A stretch of 64,000 nt of DNA, from positions 1,674,001 through 1,738,000 of the forward strand of contig CP061031.1 of assembly GCA_014490595.1 (NCBI GenBank). The letters run 5' to 3'. The notes below the pieces were generated by a model. It did not search any database. It had not been told where the DNA came from and saw only the letters and a list, made by a program, of their open reading frames with translations. Numbering within the stretch: position 1 is the stretch's first letter; each line of letters opens with the position of its first letter. Source of the stretch: Corynebacterium wankanglinii (lineage in GTDB: Bacteria; Actinomycetota; Actinomycetes; Mycobacteriales; Mycobacteriaceae). The position numbers were made by a program, and so were the translations under genes. Below, piece by piece: positions 17,958-29,036 of this stretch.

Positions 17958-20147
17958 ATGGCGCACTCAGTTGAGATGCCCGAGCTGGGCGAATCGGTCA
18001 CCGAAGGCACGATCACCACGTGGCTGAAGGAAGTCGGCGACACTGTCGAGGTGGACGAGCCGCTGCTCGAGGTCTCCACCGACAAGGTCGACACCGAGAT
18101 CCCGTCCCCAGTCGCAGGCGTAATCCTGGAAATCAAGGCCGATGAGGACGACACGGTCGAGATCGGCGACGTGATCGCCATCATCGGCGACGAGGGAGAG
18201 GAAGCGGACTCCTCCAGCAACGAGTCCGACAAAGAGGACGACAAGGCCGACGAGGCTGAGGCTGAGGCTGAGGACGCCAAGGAGGAGGCTCCGAAGCAGG
18301 AGGAGAAGAAGCCCGCCAAGAAGGCCACCGGCGACGCCACCGACGTGGAGATGCCGGAGCTCGGCGAGTCCGTCACCGAAGGCACCATCACCACCTGGCT
18401 GAAGGAAGTCGGCGACGAGGTTGAGGTGGACGAGCCGCTGCTCGAGGTCTCCACCGACAAGGTCGACACCGAGATCCCGTCTCCGGTTGCCGGCACCCTG
18501 ATCGAGATCCTTGCGGAGGAAGATGACACCGTCGAGGTGGGCGATGTGATCGCCCGCATCGGTGACGCTGACGCCGCGGCTTCCTCCGACGACGCGGACG
18601 ACGACGGCTCCTCCGAGGACAACGTCGCTGACGAGGACGAGAAGGTCACCGAGGAGAACTCCGCCGAGGGCGAGGGCGACAACCCGGAGGACGCGCCGAC
18701 GAAGGATGACAAAAAGTCCTCCTCCAAGAACAAGAAGGGCTCCGGCGAGGGCACCAAGGTTGAGATGCCGGAGCTCGGCGAGTCCGTCACCGAGGGCACC
18801 ATCACCACCTGGCTGAAGTCCGTCGGCGACATGGTTGAGGTGGACGAGCCGCTGCTCGAGGTCTCCACCGACAAGGTCGACACCGAAATCCCGTCTCCGG
18901 TCGAGGGCACCATCCTGGAGATCCTGGCCGAGGAGGATGACACGGTCGAGGTCGGCGATGTCATCGTGATCATCGGCGACGCTGAGGCAGTTGCTGAGGC
19001 AGACGATGCCGACGACGAGGCCGAGGCCGAGGCCGAGGAGAAGACCGAAGAAAAGGCCGAGAAGCAGACCGAGGAAAAGGCTGAGAAGCCGGCGCCGAAG
19101 AAGTCGGAGCCGAAGAAGGAAGCGAAGTCCGAGGACAAGGCCGACGCCAAGAACGCCTCCGCGAAGGTGAACAACGGCGACAACGTCCCGTACGTCACCC
19201 CGCTGGTGCGTAAGCTCGCCGACAAGCACGGCGTGGACCTGAACACCATCGAAGGCACCGGTGTCGGCGGCCGCATCCGCAAGCAGGATGTCCTCGCGGC
19301 CGCAGAGGGCGGCAAGGCTGAGGGCACCGCAGCCGCTTCTTCGGCTGCGACGAAGGAGCAGGCGGACGCACCGAAGGGCGCTCGCGCCAACTGGTCCACC
19401 AAGTCCGTGGACCCGGCGAAGGCGGAGCTGATCGGCACCACCCAGCGCGTGAACCGCATCCGCGAGATCACCGCCGCGAAGATGGTGGAGTCCCTGCAGA
19501 CCTCCGCGCAGCTGACCCACGTGCAGGAGGTGGACGTCACCCGCGTCGCCGAGCTGCGCAAGAAGGTCAAGCCGGCGTTCGTGGAGAAGCATGGTGCGAA
19601 CATCACCTACCTCGCCTTCTTCATCAAGGCCACCGCCGAGGCGCTGGTGTCGCACCCGAACGTCAACGCTTCCTACAACGCTGACGCGAAGGAGATCACG
19701 TACCACGAGGACGTGAACATCGGTATCGCCGTGGATACGCCGCAGGGTCTCTTGGTGCCGGTGATCAAGAAGGTGCAGGATATGAACTTGGCCGACATCG
19801 CGAAGGCGATCACCGACCTGGCGGACCGCGCGCGCAACAAGAAGCTGCGCCCGGACGACCTGTCGGGTGCGACCTTCACGGTGACCAACATCGGCTCCGA
19901 GGGCGCACTGCTGGATACGCCGGTGCTCACCCCGCCGCAGGCAGGCATTCTGGGTACCGCCGCGATTGAGAAGCGCCCCGTCATCGTCACCGAGGACGGC
20001 ATCGACTCCATCGCCATCCGCCAGATGTGCTACCTGCCGTTCACCTACGATCACCAGTTGATCGACGGTGCTGATGCTGGCCGTTTCGTCACCACCATCA
20101 AGGACCGCATCGAGCAGGGCGACTTCGAGGCTGACCTCGACGTCTAA
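17958..20147 (+). CDS. sucB: dihydrolipoamide acyltransferase E2 with three lipoyl domains
   Basis: This 729-residue E2 has three near-identical lipoyl domains (~1-80, ~130-210, ~268-350), each with a lipoyl-lysine in STDKVDTE. They are separated by acidic, Ala/Glu/Lys-rich linkers. A peripheral subunit-binding domain follows (~413-455, VTPLVRKLADKHGVD), then the catalytic core ending in DHQLIDGADAGRF with the catalytic His. In C. glutamicum this single E2, called SucB or AceF, serves the mixed pyruvate/2-oxoglutarate dehydrogenase complex with AceE and OdhA. AceE is encoded at 56.0 kb. The ATG follows GAGGAGACTTTAAGAG and the gene ends at a terminator. Confidence 0.94.
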   Translation: MAHSVEMPELGESVTEGTITTWLKEVGDTVEVDEPLLEVSTDKVDTEIPSPVAGVILEIKADEDDTVEIGDVIAIIGDEGEEADSSSNESDKEDDKADEAEAEAEDAKEEAPKQEEKKPAKKATGDATDVEMPELGESVTEGTITTWLKEVGDEVEVDEPLLEVSTDKVDTEIPSPVAGTLIEILAEEDDTVEVGDVIARIGDADAAASSDDADDDGSSEDNVADEDEKVTEENSAEGEGDNPEDAPTKDDKKSSSKNKKGSGEGTKVEMPELGESVTEGTITTWLKSVGDMVEVDEPLLEVSTDKVDTEIPSPVEGTILEILAEEDDTVEVGDVIVIIGDAEAVAEADDADDEAEAEAEEKTEEKAEKQTEEKAEKPAPKKSEPKKEAKSEDKADAKNASAKVNNGDNVPYVTPLVRKLADKHGVDLNTIEGTGVGGRIRKQDVLAAAEGGKAEGTAAASSAATKEQADAPKGARANWSTKSVDPAKAELIGTTQRVNRIREITAAKMVESLQTSAQLTHVQEVDVTRVAELRKKVKPAFVEKHGANITYLAFFIKATAEALVSHPNVNASYNADAKEITYHEDVNIGIAVDTPQGLLVPVIKKVQDMNLADIAKAITDLADRARNKKLRPDDLSGATFTVTNIGSEGALLDTPVLTPPQAGILGTAAIEKRPVIVTEDGIDSIAIRQMCYLPFTYDHQLIDGADAGRFVTTIKDRIEQGDFEADLDV
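17976..18980 (+). repeat. three in-frame lipoyl-domain repeats inside the E2 gene
   Basis: The MPELGESVTEGTITTWLK coding unit begins at 17976, 18351 and 18765, giving periods of 375 and 414 bases. DNA identity between copies is visibly high, especially copies two and three. Repeats this similar can recombine or be collapsed in assemblies. Confidence 0.9.
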
Positions 20148-20161
20148 GCTCTAGAACACGT

Positions 20162-20190
20162 ACCCCGGCACCGCATTTCGGTGCCGGGGT
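20162..20190 (+). terminator. terminator of the E2 gene
   Basis: ACCCCGGCACCG (20162-20173) and CGGTGCCGGGGT (20179-20190) form a 12-bp perfect stem with loop CATTT, followed by TTCGTAT. It separates the E2 gene from dhaKL. Confidence 0.92.
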
Positions 20191-20215
20191 TTCGTATCGC
20201 GCCTACAGTGACAGT

Positions 20216-21895
20216 ATGGCCGACACTTTCAAATCGTTCCGCAATTCCACCGACCACTTCATGCGCGAGGCGCTCGGCGGGCTGGTTGCCGCGCACCCGT
20301 GCGCCGAATGGCACGACGAGGGTTTTATCGGGCTGTCGCCTGACGACGCCAAAGGGTCGCACCGCGTTGCCGTCATCTCCGGCGGCGGGTCGGGCCACGA
20401 GCCGATGCACGCTGGGTTTGTCGGCGAGGGCATGCTTGACGCCGCGTGCCCGGGTCTGTTGTTCACTTCTCCGAACGCCGTGCAGATCGGTACCGCCACC
20501 GAGTGGGCCGACCGGGGTGCCGGCGTGGTCCAGGTGGTGAAGAACTACACCGGCGACGTCATGAACTTCACCGTCGCCGCAAACCACGCTGAAGTGGAGG
20601 TGGCACAGGTGCTCGTGGCCGACGACGTGGCCACGGAGATCGACACTGACGATTCACCGGGCCGCCGCGGCACTGGGGCCACCGTGATTGTGGAGAAGGT
20701 TGCCGGTGCTGCCGCAGCCCGGGGCGACGATTTGCGGGCTGTGGCGGCGGTCGCTCAGCGGTGCGCGGATCGCTCCCGCAGCATGGCCGTGGCGCTCCAG
20801 CCAGGCCACTCCCCCACCAGCGACCGGGCAACCTTCGACCTGGACGCGGGCCAGATCGAGGTGGGCGTGGGCATTCACGGCGAGCCGGGCGTGGAGCGCC
20901 GGGAGCTCGCGCAGAACACTCCCACCGCAGCTGCCCTGGTTGAGGAGTTGCTCGACGCCATCCTGGCCGCCCTCGACAACCCTGCGGGCGATGTCATGCT
21001 CTTCGTCAACGGGCTTGGCGGCACGAGCCAGCTGGAGCAGGACCTCGTGTTCGGCGAGGCCCTCACGCAGCTCACGGACCGGGACTCAACGTGCGTCGCG
21101 GCATGCGGGGATCGCTAGTCACCTCGTTGAACATGGCCGGCATCTCGATTACGGTGACCGCCCTCGATGACGAGCTGATCGAGCTTATCGACGCCGAAAC
21201 GTCCGCCCCCGCCTGGCCCGGCACCGTCGTCGACCCCATTCGTCGAGGCGCGCATGGTCGACGAAGTGACCCAGCCCGACGAAGGCGAGGACAACGCGTG
21301 GCTGACCGCGTTCGTGGAGCGCTTAGCCAGCAGGTTCGACGACCTGACCGCCCTGGACCGCCAGGCCGGGGACGGCGATTTTGGACAGAATATGGAGGCG
21401 GCCTTTGGTGACGTCGATAGGCCTGTGCGCGGCACGGATGCGGATGTGCTGAACTTCTTCGCCCACCGGATGCTGGTGCGTGCGGGCGGGACCTCGGGCG
21501 CGGTACTGGGCACGTTCTTCCGAGAGATGGCGGACGCGTTCGAGGGTGTCGACTCTCGCGAGGGCGACGGCGAGGCATTTGCGAAGGCGCTCGCGGAGGG
21601 CATGCAACGCGGCGTGGATGCGATTACCGAACTCGGCGGCGCGAAAGAGGGCGACAACACACTGATCGACGCGCTCGCGCCCGCAGCACAGGCCGCAAAG
21701 GACGCCAGCGGCAGCGTCGACGAGGTGCTGGAGCACGTGTTTGGGCCCGCTGTGGAGGGGGCGAAGTCCACCCGCGGCATGCAGGCGACGAAGGGCCGGG
21801 CCTCCTACCTCGGGGAAAGCGCGAAAGACGTGCCGGACCCCGGCGCGATTGCAGTGACGTGGTTGTTCGGCGACGCTGCCGTGGAGGAATTCTAG
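20216..21895 (+). CDS. DhaK-DhaL dihydroxyacetone kinase (two apparent frameshifts)
   Basis: One polypeptide of about 559 residues joins a DhaK substrate domain (1-~335) and a DhaL ATP domain (~350-559), the ATP-dependent single-chain type that phosphorylates dihydroxyacetone. DhaK shows SGGGSGHEPMHAGFVG and the covalent substrate His, H221, in GIHGEPG. DhaL shows DRQAGDGDFGQNM for nucleotide and magnesium binding. The frame is lost at GGG 21081-21083 (GGGG expected) and regained near 21237, where CCCCATTCG should probably read CCCCTTCG. The two changes cancel. The ATG is 6 bases after TACAGT (20204-20209), without a Shine-Dalgarno sequence. Confidence 0.85.
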
Positions 21896-21982
21896 ACAGC
21901 TTTGTGCAAAACGGGGTCTCCTCCCGGGCCGACCGGCTATGCTGACGCGTGGTTCTACGACCCGAATATCAAGGAGCTCCAG

Positions 21983-24845
21983 TTGGATTACATCTCCCGC
22001 CATATCGGCCCTGACCAGCAAGAACAGCAGAAAATGCTGGACGCGCTGGGCTACGATTCCATCGACGCGCTGATCGCCGCCGCGGTGCCCTCGGGCATCC
22101 TGGCGGACAAGCCGCTCGAGCTGCCGGAGGCACTGACGGAGTATGAGGCGCAATCGCGCCTGCGCGAGCTGGCCGACAAGAACACGGTGCTGCGCGCCTT
22201 CTACGGCCAAGGCTTTTCCTCGACGCTGACCCCGCCGGTGATCCGCCGCGGCGTGGTCGAGGACGCCGGCTGGTACACCGCGTACACGCCGTACCAGGCA
22301 GAGATCTCGCAAGGCCGCTTAGAGGCGCTGCTGAACTTCCAGACCATGGTGCAAGACCTCACCGGCCTGGACATCGCGAACGCCTCGCTTCTCGACGAAG
22401 CGTCCGCCGCCGCCGAGGCCGTCGGCCTGATGTCGCGCGTGGTGAAGAAGGGCCGCCGCGTGCTGCTGGATTCTCGCCTGCACCCGCAGGTGATCAAGGT
22501 GGCCTCCGAGCGCGCCCGCGCGATCGACCTCGAGGTCGAGGTGGCCAACCTGGCCGAGGGCGTCGTCGGCGAGGATCTGGTGGGCGCCGTGTTCGCCTAC
22601 CCGGGCACCGAGGGCGACATTGTGGACCCGCGCCCGGTGATCGAGGCGATCCACGAGCGCGGCGGCCTCGTCGCCGTCGACGCAGACATCTTGGCGCTGA
22701 CCCTGTTGGAAGCCCCCGGCGAGTTCGGCGCGGACATCGCCATCGGCACCACCCAGCGCTTCGGCGTGCCGCTGTTCTACGGCGGCCCGCACGCGGCCTA
22801 CGTGGCCGTGCGGGAGAAGCTGCAGCGCCAGATGCCGGGCCGCCTGGTCGGCGTGTCCAAGGACGCGGAGGGCTACCCGGCCTACCGCCTGGCACTGCAG
22901 ACACGAGAGCAGCACATCCGCCGCGAGCGCGCCACCTCCAACATCTGCACCGCGCAGGCGCTGCTCGCGGTGACCGCGTCGATGTACGCCGTCTACCACG
23001 GCCCAATGGCCTGACCGAGATCGCGCGAGCCGTGCACCAGCGTGCCGCCGACTTTGCCGCGGCGCTTGAGGCAGCTGGAGTGGCGGTCAAGCACGCCGAG
23101 TTTTTCGACACGGTGGCGGTGGAGGTTGCGGGGGCACCGGAGGTCGTCGCCAAGCTGGCGCACGCCGGCTACCTGGTGCGCGCGATCGACGACACCACGG
23201 TCGGTGTCTCCTTCGGCGAGGACACCACCGACGCCGACGTCGAGGCGCTACTGGCCGGTTTCGGCGCGACCCCGGCGGAAGGTGAGGCGCGCATCCCAGA
23301 GGCTCTCACCCGCCCACCGAGTTCCTCACCCACGAGACGTTCAACCGCATTCACTCCGAGACGCAGATGATGCGCTACATCCGCGAACTCGGCGACAAGG
23401 ACCTCGCGCTGGACCGCACGATGATCCCGCTGGGCTCGTGCACCATGAAGCTCAACCCCACCGCCGGGCTGGAGGCGATCACGTGGCCCGGCTTCGCCAA
23501 CGTGCACCCCTACACCCCCGACGAGTACACCGCGGGCTGGCGCGAGCTTATCGACGAAATCCGCGCCTGGCTGGTGGAGATCACCGGCTACGCGGAGGTG
23601 TCGGTGCAGCCGAACTCCGGCGCGACCGGCGAGCTGGCGGGCCTTCTGGCCATCCGCGCCTACCACGTGGCAAACGGCGACGCGGGGCGCGACATCTGCC
23701 TGATCCCGGCATCGGCGCACGGCACGAACGCGGCGTCGGCCACACTTGCCAACCTGCGCGTGGTGGTGGTCAAGACCGCAGACGACGGTTCCATCGACCT
23801 GGAGGATTTGGACGCGAAGCTGGGCAAGCACGCCGACGCGGTGGCCGCGATCATGCTCACCTACCCCTCAACGCACGGCGTGTACGAGGAAGACGTGCGC
23901 CTGGTCTGCGACAAGGTGCACGCGGCCGGCGGTCAGGTCTACATCGACGGCGCGAACATGAACGCGCTGACTGGCATCGCGCGCCCCGGCGACTTCGGCG
24001 GCGACGTCAGCCACCTGAACCTGCACAAGACGTTCACCATCCCGCACGGCGGCGGCGGGCCGGGCGTGGGCCCGATTGGCGTGGGCGAGCACCTGATCCC
24101 GTTTTTGCCGGGCGACCCTGTTGACACGTCGGCGCAAGCCGACGGCGGCGTGCCCGTCGCCTCCACCCTCTACGGCTCGGCGGGCGTGCTGCCAATTTCC
24201 TGGTCCTACATCGCCATGTCCGGTGCGGCCGGCCTGCGCAGCGCCACCGAGCACGCCGTGCTGGGCGCGAACTACATCGCGCGCGCGCTGAACGATGCTT
24301 ACCCGGTGCTCTACACCGGCAACGACGGCCTGGTGGGCCACGAGTGCATCCTGGACCTGCGCGAGCTCACCGACGTATCCGGCGTGACCGCCGCGGACGT
24401 GGCCAAGCGCTTGATCGACTACGGCTTCCACGCCCCCACCCTCGCCTTCCCGGTTGCCGGCACGCTCATGGTGGAGCCGACCGAGTCCGAGGACTTGGCC
24501 GAGCTCGACCGCTTCATCGAGGCGATGCGCTCCATCCGCGCCGAGATCCAGGAAATCATCGACGGCGAGATCGAGTACGAAAAGTCCGTGGTCCACAACG
24601 CACCGTTTACCGCCGTCAGCGTGATCCGCAACGAGTGGCCGTACGACTTCCCGCGCGAGAAGGCCGCCTACCCGGTGGACTCGCTGGTGCACTCGAAGTA
24701 CTTCCCGCCGGTGCGGCGTATCGACGAAGCCTTCGGCGACCGCAACCTCCAGTGCGCCTGCCCGCCACCGGAGGCGTTCGACATCACGCCGGAGGTCGCC
24801 GAGGAAATCGACGCCGAAGTGTCCGAGAAGAACGCCAAGTACTAA
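21983..24845 (+). CDS. gcvP: glycine dehydrogenase (decarboxylating), P protein (two apparent frameshifts)
   Basis: The P protein of the glycine cleavage system decarboxylates glycine on PLP and passes the aminomethyl group to lipoyl-GcvH. After repair it has 954 residues, the usual length of the fused form. N-terminal features are ISRHIGPD and [13 protein letters not shown]. The C-terminal half has [12 protein letters not shown] and the PLP lysine K683 in [17 protein letters not shown]. One base is missing at GG 23008-23009 and at CCC 23313-23315. The TTG start at 21983 was chosen because AAGGAG lies 6 bases upstream and [10 protein letters not shown] matches the family N-terminus. It heads gcvP-gcvT-gcvH. 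Confidence 0.9.
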
Positions 24846-24858
24846 GGAGAACACACCT

Positions 24859-25944
24859 ATGCCACAGACCCCGCTGCACGCCACCCACGAAAACCTCGGC
24901 GCGAGCTTCACCGACTTCGGCGGCTGGGAAATGCCGTTGAAGTACGGCTCCGAGTTGGAGGAGCACCGTGCCGTGCGCACCGACGTGGGCATCTTCGACC
25001 TGTCCCACATGGGTGAAATCGATGTCAAGGGCCCGGACGCCGCCGCGTTTTTGGATTACGCGCTCATTTCCAACCTCACCGCGCTGAAGGTGGGCAAGGC
25101 GAAGTACTCCATGATCGTCGCCGACAACGGCGGCATCCTGGATGACTTGATCACCTACCGCTTCGCGGAGGACCACTTCATGGTCGTGCCCAACGCCGGT
25201 AACGCAGCCACCGTGTGGGCCGCGTTCGAGGCCCGCAAGGGCGACTTCGACGTCGAGCTGCGCAACGACTCCGAGGCGGTCGCGCTGGTTGCGGTCCAGG
25301 GCCCGCGCTCGCTTGAGGTGCTCACACCGCTTCTCGACGGCGACGCGTCCGCCCTCACCTACTACTCCGGCGCCTGGTCCTCGCTGCGCTCGAACCAGAC
25401 GGAAGAACCGGTCGACGTCTTCGTCGCCCGCACCGGCTACACCGGAGAGGACGGCTTCGAGCTGTTCTGCCAGTGGGAGGACGCGCAGCAGGTGTGGGAC
25501 GCCGTCATCGGCGCCGGCACCCCCTGCGGCCTGGCAGCGCGCGACTCGCTGCGCCTTGAGGCCGCCATGCCGCTCTACGGCCACGAGCTGACCGCGGATA
25601 CCACCCCGGTGGAGGCCGGTATGGGCCGCGCGTTTGCCAAGAAAGAGGCGGACTTCGTGGGCAAGGCGGCGCTTGTCGGCCGCGAGCCCAGCGTGGTCAT
25701 CGCGGGGCTGACCTCCGAGCAGCGCCGCGCGGCGCGCGAGGGCGCGGAGGTCTTCCTCGGCGACGACAAAATCGGCGTCGTCACCTCCGGCCAGCCGTCG
25801 CCGACGCTGGGCTACCCGGTCGCGCTCGCCCACCTGGATCCCGCCCACGCGGAAGTGGGCACGGAAGTGGAAATCGACATCCGCGGCCGCCGCTACCCGT
25901 TTACTATTGCACCGACCCCGTTTTACTCCCGAGAGGACGCATAA
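24859..25944 (+). CDS. gcvT: aminomethyltransferase, T protein of glycine cleavage
   Basis: This 361-residue enzyme transfers the methylene group from aminomethyl-lipoyl GcvH to tetrahydrofolate, releasing ammonia. The family motifs [49 protein letters not shown] and [16 protein letters not shown] are all present. The ATG at 24859 has AAGGAG upstream and lies 13 bases after gcvP; gcvH begins 2 bases after its stop. Confidence 0.95.
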   Translation: MPQTPLHATHENLGASFTDFGGWEMPLKYGSELEEHRAVRTDVGIFDLSHMGEIDVKGPDAAAFLDYALISNLTALKVGKAKYSMIVADNGGILDDLITYRFAEDHFMVVPNAGNAATVWAAFEARKGDFDVELRNDSEAVALVAVQGPRSLEVLTPLLDGDASALTYYSGAWSSLRSNQTEEPVDVFVARTGYTGEDGFELFCQWEDAQQVWDAVIGAGTPCGLAARDSLRLEAAMPLYGHELTADTTPVEAGMGRAFAKKEADFVGKAALVGREPSVVIAGLTSEQRRAAREGAEVFLGDDKIGVVTSGQPSPTLGYPVALAHLDPAHAEVGTEVEIDIRGRRYPFTIAPTPFYSREDA

Positions 25945-25946
25945 CC

Positions 25947-26333
25947 ATGGCACTCAAGCCTGACTTCTACTACTCCGAGGACCACGAGTGGATCAACTCC
26001 ACCCCGGATGATGCCGCCGGCCAGACGGTGCGCGTTGGCATCACCCACGTCGCAGCGGACCGCCTGGGCGAGGTCGTTTTCGCGGAGCTGCCGCAGGTCG
26101 GCGACACGGTTACCGCCGGTGAGACCTGCGGCGAGATCGAGTCCACCAAGTCCGTCTCCGACCTCTACTCCCCGGTCACCGGCACCGTCACCGCGGTCAA
26201 CGAGGACATCGACGGCGCCTACGAGGCCATCAACAACGACCCGTACGGCGAGGGCTGGCTCTTCGAGGTGGAGGTCGAGGAGGTCGGCCCGCTTCTGACC
26301 GCCGACGAGTACGCCTCCGCCAACGGCGTCTAG
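25947..26333 (+). CDS. gcvH: glycine cleavage H protein
   Basis: This 128-residue carrier protein shuttles the aminomethyl intermediate between P, T and L proteins on its lipoyl arm. The attachment lysine is in [18 protein letters not shown]. The family C-terminus [15 protein letters not shown] is intact. Its lipoyl group would be made by lipB-lipA directly downstream. The L protein (dihydrolipoamide dehydrogenase) is not in this window. Confidence 0.96.
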   Translation: MALKPDFYYSEDHEWINSTPDDAAGQTVRVGITHVAADRLGEVVFAELPQVGDTVTAGETCGEIESTKSVSDLYSPVTGTVTAVNEDIDGAYEAINNDPYGEGWLFEVEVEEVGPLLTADEYASANGV

Positions 26334-26368
26334 TCCCCTCCTGCCGTCGGGGACTAGGGTCTAACGGT

Positions 26369-27154
26369 ATGACTGCGCCGCGCGACCCGTTTTTCCCCGC
26401 CGAGCAATCCATCCGAGCCTCAGCCGCACCCATCGACGTGCGCGAGCTGGGGCTCGTGGATTATCAGGAGGCATGGGACCTCCAGGCAGACATCGCTTCT
26501 CGACGAGCCACAGGCGATGCCCCCGACACAGTGCTCGTGCTCGAGCACCCCTCCACCTTCACCGCCGGCAAACGCACACAGCCGGAAGACATGCCTGATC
26601 CCTCCTACCCCGTGCCGGTCGTGCCGGTGGACCGGGGCGGGCGCATCACCTGGCACGGCGAGGGCCAGCTGGTGGTCTACCCGATTATCAAACTCGCCGA
26701 GCCAGTGGACGTGGTCGACTACGTGCGCCGGCTCGAAGAAGCGCTCATCCAGGTCGTGCGGGCCGCAGGCGTGACCACCGCGGGGCGCGTGGACGGGCGC
26801 TCCGGGGTCTGGGTGCCGGCGGAGACGAAGGCGGCGGACCCGAAGGCGTCGACAAGCGAACGCAAAATCGCCGCCCTCGGCATCCGCATCACACGCGGCG
26901 TGACCATGCACGGGCTGAGCCTGAACTGCAACAACACCCTCGACCACTACGACCACATCGTTGCCTGCGGCATCGACGACGCCGACGTAACTACCCTCTC
27001 GCTCGAGCTCGGCCGCGACGTCACCGCGAACGAGATGGCCGGCCCGGTAGTGCACGAATTGGAGCGTGCGCTTGCCGGCGAGCTGGTCGTTGCGGACCAC
27101 ACGTTTGCCACCCGTCCGGACCCGTCGAAGGGTTTGACACGGAAGGTACGGTAA
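26369..27154 (+). CDS. lipB: octanoyltransferase
   Basis: This 261-residue enzyme moves octanoate from acyl carrier protein to lipoyl domains. Features are [16 protein letters not shown], the [18 protein letters not shown] region, the catalytic lysine in KIAALGIRI and the catalytic cysteine in HIVACGI. The ATG at 26369 lies 8 bases after TAGGGT (26355-26360) and has no Shine-Dalgarno sequence, so it is probably leaderless with its own promoter. lipA follows 4 bases after the stop. Confidence 0.95.
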   Translation: MTAPRDPFFPAEQSIRASAAPIDVRELGLVDYQEAWDLQADIASRRATGDAPDTVLVLEHPSTFTAGKRTQPEDMPDPSYPVPVVPVDRGGRITWHGEGQLVVYPIIKLAEPVDVVDYVRRLEEALIQVVRAAGVTTAGRVDGRSGVWVPAETKAADPKASTSERKIAALGIRITRGVTMHGLSLNCNNTLDHYDHIVACGIDDADVTTLSLELGRDVTANEMAGPVVHELERALAGELVVADHTFATRPDPSKGLTRKVR

Positions 27155-27158
27155 GGGC

Positions 27159-28202
27159 GTGACTGTAGCACCAGAAGGCCGCAAGCTTTTGCGCGTTGAG
27201 GCGCGCAACTCCGAAACTCCGATTGAGAAAAAGCCGCGGTGGATCCGCAACTCCGTCAAAACCGGTCCCGAATACGAGGACATGAAACAGAAGGTCAAGG
27301 GCGCTGACCTCCACACGGTGTGCCAGGAAGCTGGCTGCCCGAACATCCACGAGTGCTGGGAATCGCGCGAGGCGACCTTCCTCATCGGCGGGTCCCGCTG
27401 CTCCCGCCGCTGCGACTTCTGCGACATCGCCTCCGGCCGCCCGGATCCCCTCGACCGCGACGAGCCGCGCCGCGTGGCCGAAGAGGTGCGCAACCTCAAC
27501 CTGAACTACTCCACCATCACGGGCGTCACCCGCGACGACCTGGACGACGAGGGCGCGTGGCTCTACGCCGAGGTAGTGCGCAAGATCCACGAGCTCAACC
27601 CGAACACCGGCGTGGAAAACCTCACACCCGACTTCTCCGGCAAGCCCGACCTGCTGCAGGAGGTCTTCGAGGCGCGCCCGGAGGTGTTCGCGCACAATGT
27701 GGAGACCGTCCCGCGCATCTTCAAGCGCATCCGCCCCGCGTTCCGCTACGACCGCTCGCTGGACGTGATCCGGCAGGCGCGCGATTTCGGGCTGATCACT
27801 AAGTCCAACCTCATCCTGGGCATGGGCGAGACCCGCGAGGAAGTTCTCGAAGCGCTGCAGGATTTGGTGGACGCGGGCTGCGACATCATCACCATCACCC
27901 AGTACCTGCGCCCGGGCCCGACCTACCACCCGATCGACCGCTGGGTGAAGCCGGAAGAGTTCATCGAGTACCGCGACGCCGCCTACGAAATGGGCTTCGG
28001 CGCCGTCATGTCTGGCCCGCTGGTGCGCTCCTCCTACCGTGCCGGCAAGCTCTACGTCGAGGCGATGGCCCACCGCGGGCTGGAGTTGCCGGAAAATTTG
28101 CGGCACTTGGCGGAGACGTCGCAAGGCGATACCGCGCAGGAAGCATCGACGCTGCTGAAGAAGTACGGCGCGTCCGCCGACCACCCCGTAGTCACCCGCT
28201 AG
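27159..28202 (+). CDS. lipA: lipoyl synthase
   Basis: This radical SAM enzyme (347 residues) inserts two sulfurs into octanoyl chains. The radical SAM motif CSRRCDFC and the N-terminal auxiliary cluster motif ([12 protein letters not shown]) are present, as is the C-terminal RSSYRAG with its cluster-ligating Ser. The GTG start at 27159 is 4 bases after lipB, in the conserved lipB-lipA pair. Confidence 0.96.
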   Translation: MTVAPEGRKLLRVEARNSETPIEKKPRWIRNSVKTGPEYEDMKQKVKGADLHTVCQEAGCPNIHECWESREATFLIGGSRCSRRCDFCDIASGRPDPLDRDEPRRVAEEVRNLNLNYSTITGVTRDDLDDEGAWLYAEVVRKIHELNPNTGVENLTPDFSGKPDLLQEVFEARPEVFAHNVETVPRIFKRIRPAFRYDRSLDVIRQARDFGLITKSNLILGMGETREEVLEALQDLVDAGCDIITITQYLRPGPTYHPIDRWVKPEEFIEYRDAAYEMGFGAVMSGPLVRSSYRAGKLYVEAMAHRGLELPENLRHLAETSQGDTAQEASTLLKKYGASADHPVVTR

Positions 28203-28244
28203 GGTCTTTGGCCCGCGTTGTGGCCGTGGCATACAGTTATGGCC

Positions 28245-29036
28245 ATGGCTACGACGCAGGACAAGGCAGCGGCAAAGGCTGCCAAGAAGGAACAGCGCGC
28301 AGCGAAGCGCGCCAAAGGCAAAGCGACGCGCTCACAGCTCAAGCAGGCGTTTGATATCCAGCGCAAGCGCGACAAAGCGCTGATCCCCATCATGCTCGCC
28401 TGCGTCCTCGGTGGCGGGCTGCTGTTCTTCCTCCTCGGCCTGTGGTGGGGCGCGAAGTGGTTCTGGCTGATCATGGGCCTGATCCTGGGTGCCGTGCTGG
28501 CGATGTTCATCTTCTCCCGCCGCCTGGAAAAGTCCATGTACGACGAGGTCGGAGACACCCCCGGCGCCGCAGGCTGGACGCTGGAGAACATGCGCAACAC
28601 CATGGGCATCGTGTGGCTGACCAAAACCGGCGTGCAGGCCAACACCCACATGGACACCGTCCACCGCGTGGTGGGCAACCCCGGCGTCGTGCTGGTCGGC
28701 GAGGGCGACCCGAACCGCCTGAAGCCCCTGATGGCGAAAGAGCACAAGCGCGTCGAGCGCCTCCTGGCCGGCGTGCCGGTCTACGAGGTCTTCGCCGGCG
28801 AGGGCGAAGGCCAGGTGCGCAACCGGGACCTGCAGAAGCACCTGCTGAAGATGCCGAAGAACTACCAGAAGGACGAGGTGTACAACCTCTCCGCCAAGCT
28901 GGACGCCATGGATTCGCGCGGGCGCGGCGCCCAGGCCGCCGGCCTGCCGGGCGGGCCGCTGCCGAAGCAGGCGCAGAACATGGCCGGCATGAACCGTAAG
29001 ATGCGCCGCATGCAGGCGCGCAAGGGTGGCAAGTGA
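28245..29036 (+). CDS. DUF4191 family membrane protein
   Basis: This protein of about 263 residues has a Lys/Ala-rich cytoplasmic head (1-45), two membrane helices (~47-95) and a long hydrophilic tail with TLENMRNTMGIVWLTKTGVQ and VYNLSAKLDAMDSRGRG. It matches DUF4191, which follows lipA in many Actinobacteria; function unknown. ATG 28245 is 7 bases after TACAGT (28232-28237), supporting a leaderless start there rather than at 28239. It overlaps the next gene as GTGA. Confidence 0.85.
   Translation: MATTQDKAAAKAAKKEQRAAKRAKGKATRSQLKQAFDIQRKRDKALIPIMLACVLGGGLLFFLLGLWWGAKWFWLIMGLILGAVLAMFIFSRRLEKSMYDEVGDTPGAAGWTLENMRNTMGIVWLTKTGVQANTHMDTVHRVVGNPGVVLVGEGDPNRLKPLMAKEHKRVERLLAGVPVYEVFAGEGEGQVRNRDLQKHLLKMPKNYQKDEVYNLSAKLDAMDSRGRGAQAAGLPGGPLPKQAQNMAGMNRKMRRMQARKGGK

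Noticed and set aside
21896..21982. A glycine riboswitch before gcvP
   Set aside because: Only 87 bases separate dhaKL from gcvP and no glycine aptamer core could be seen.
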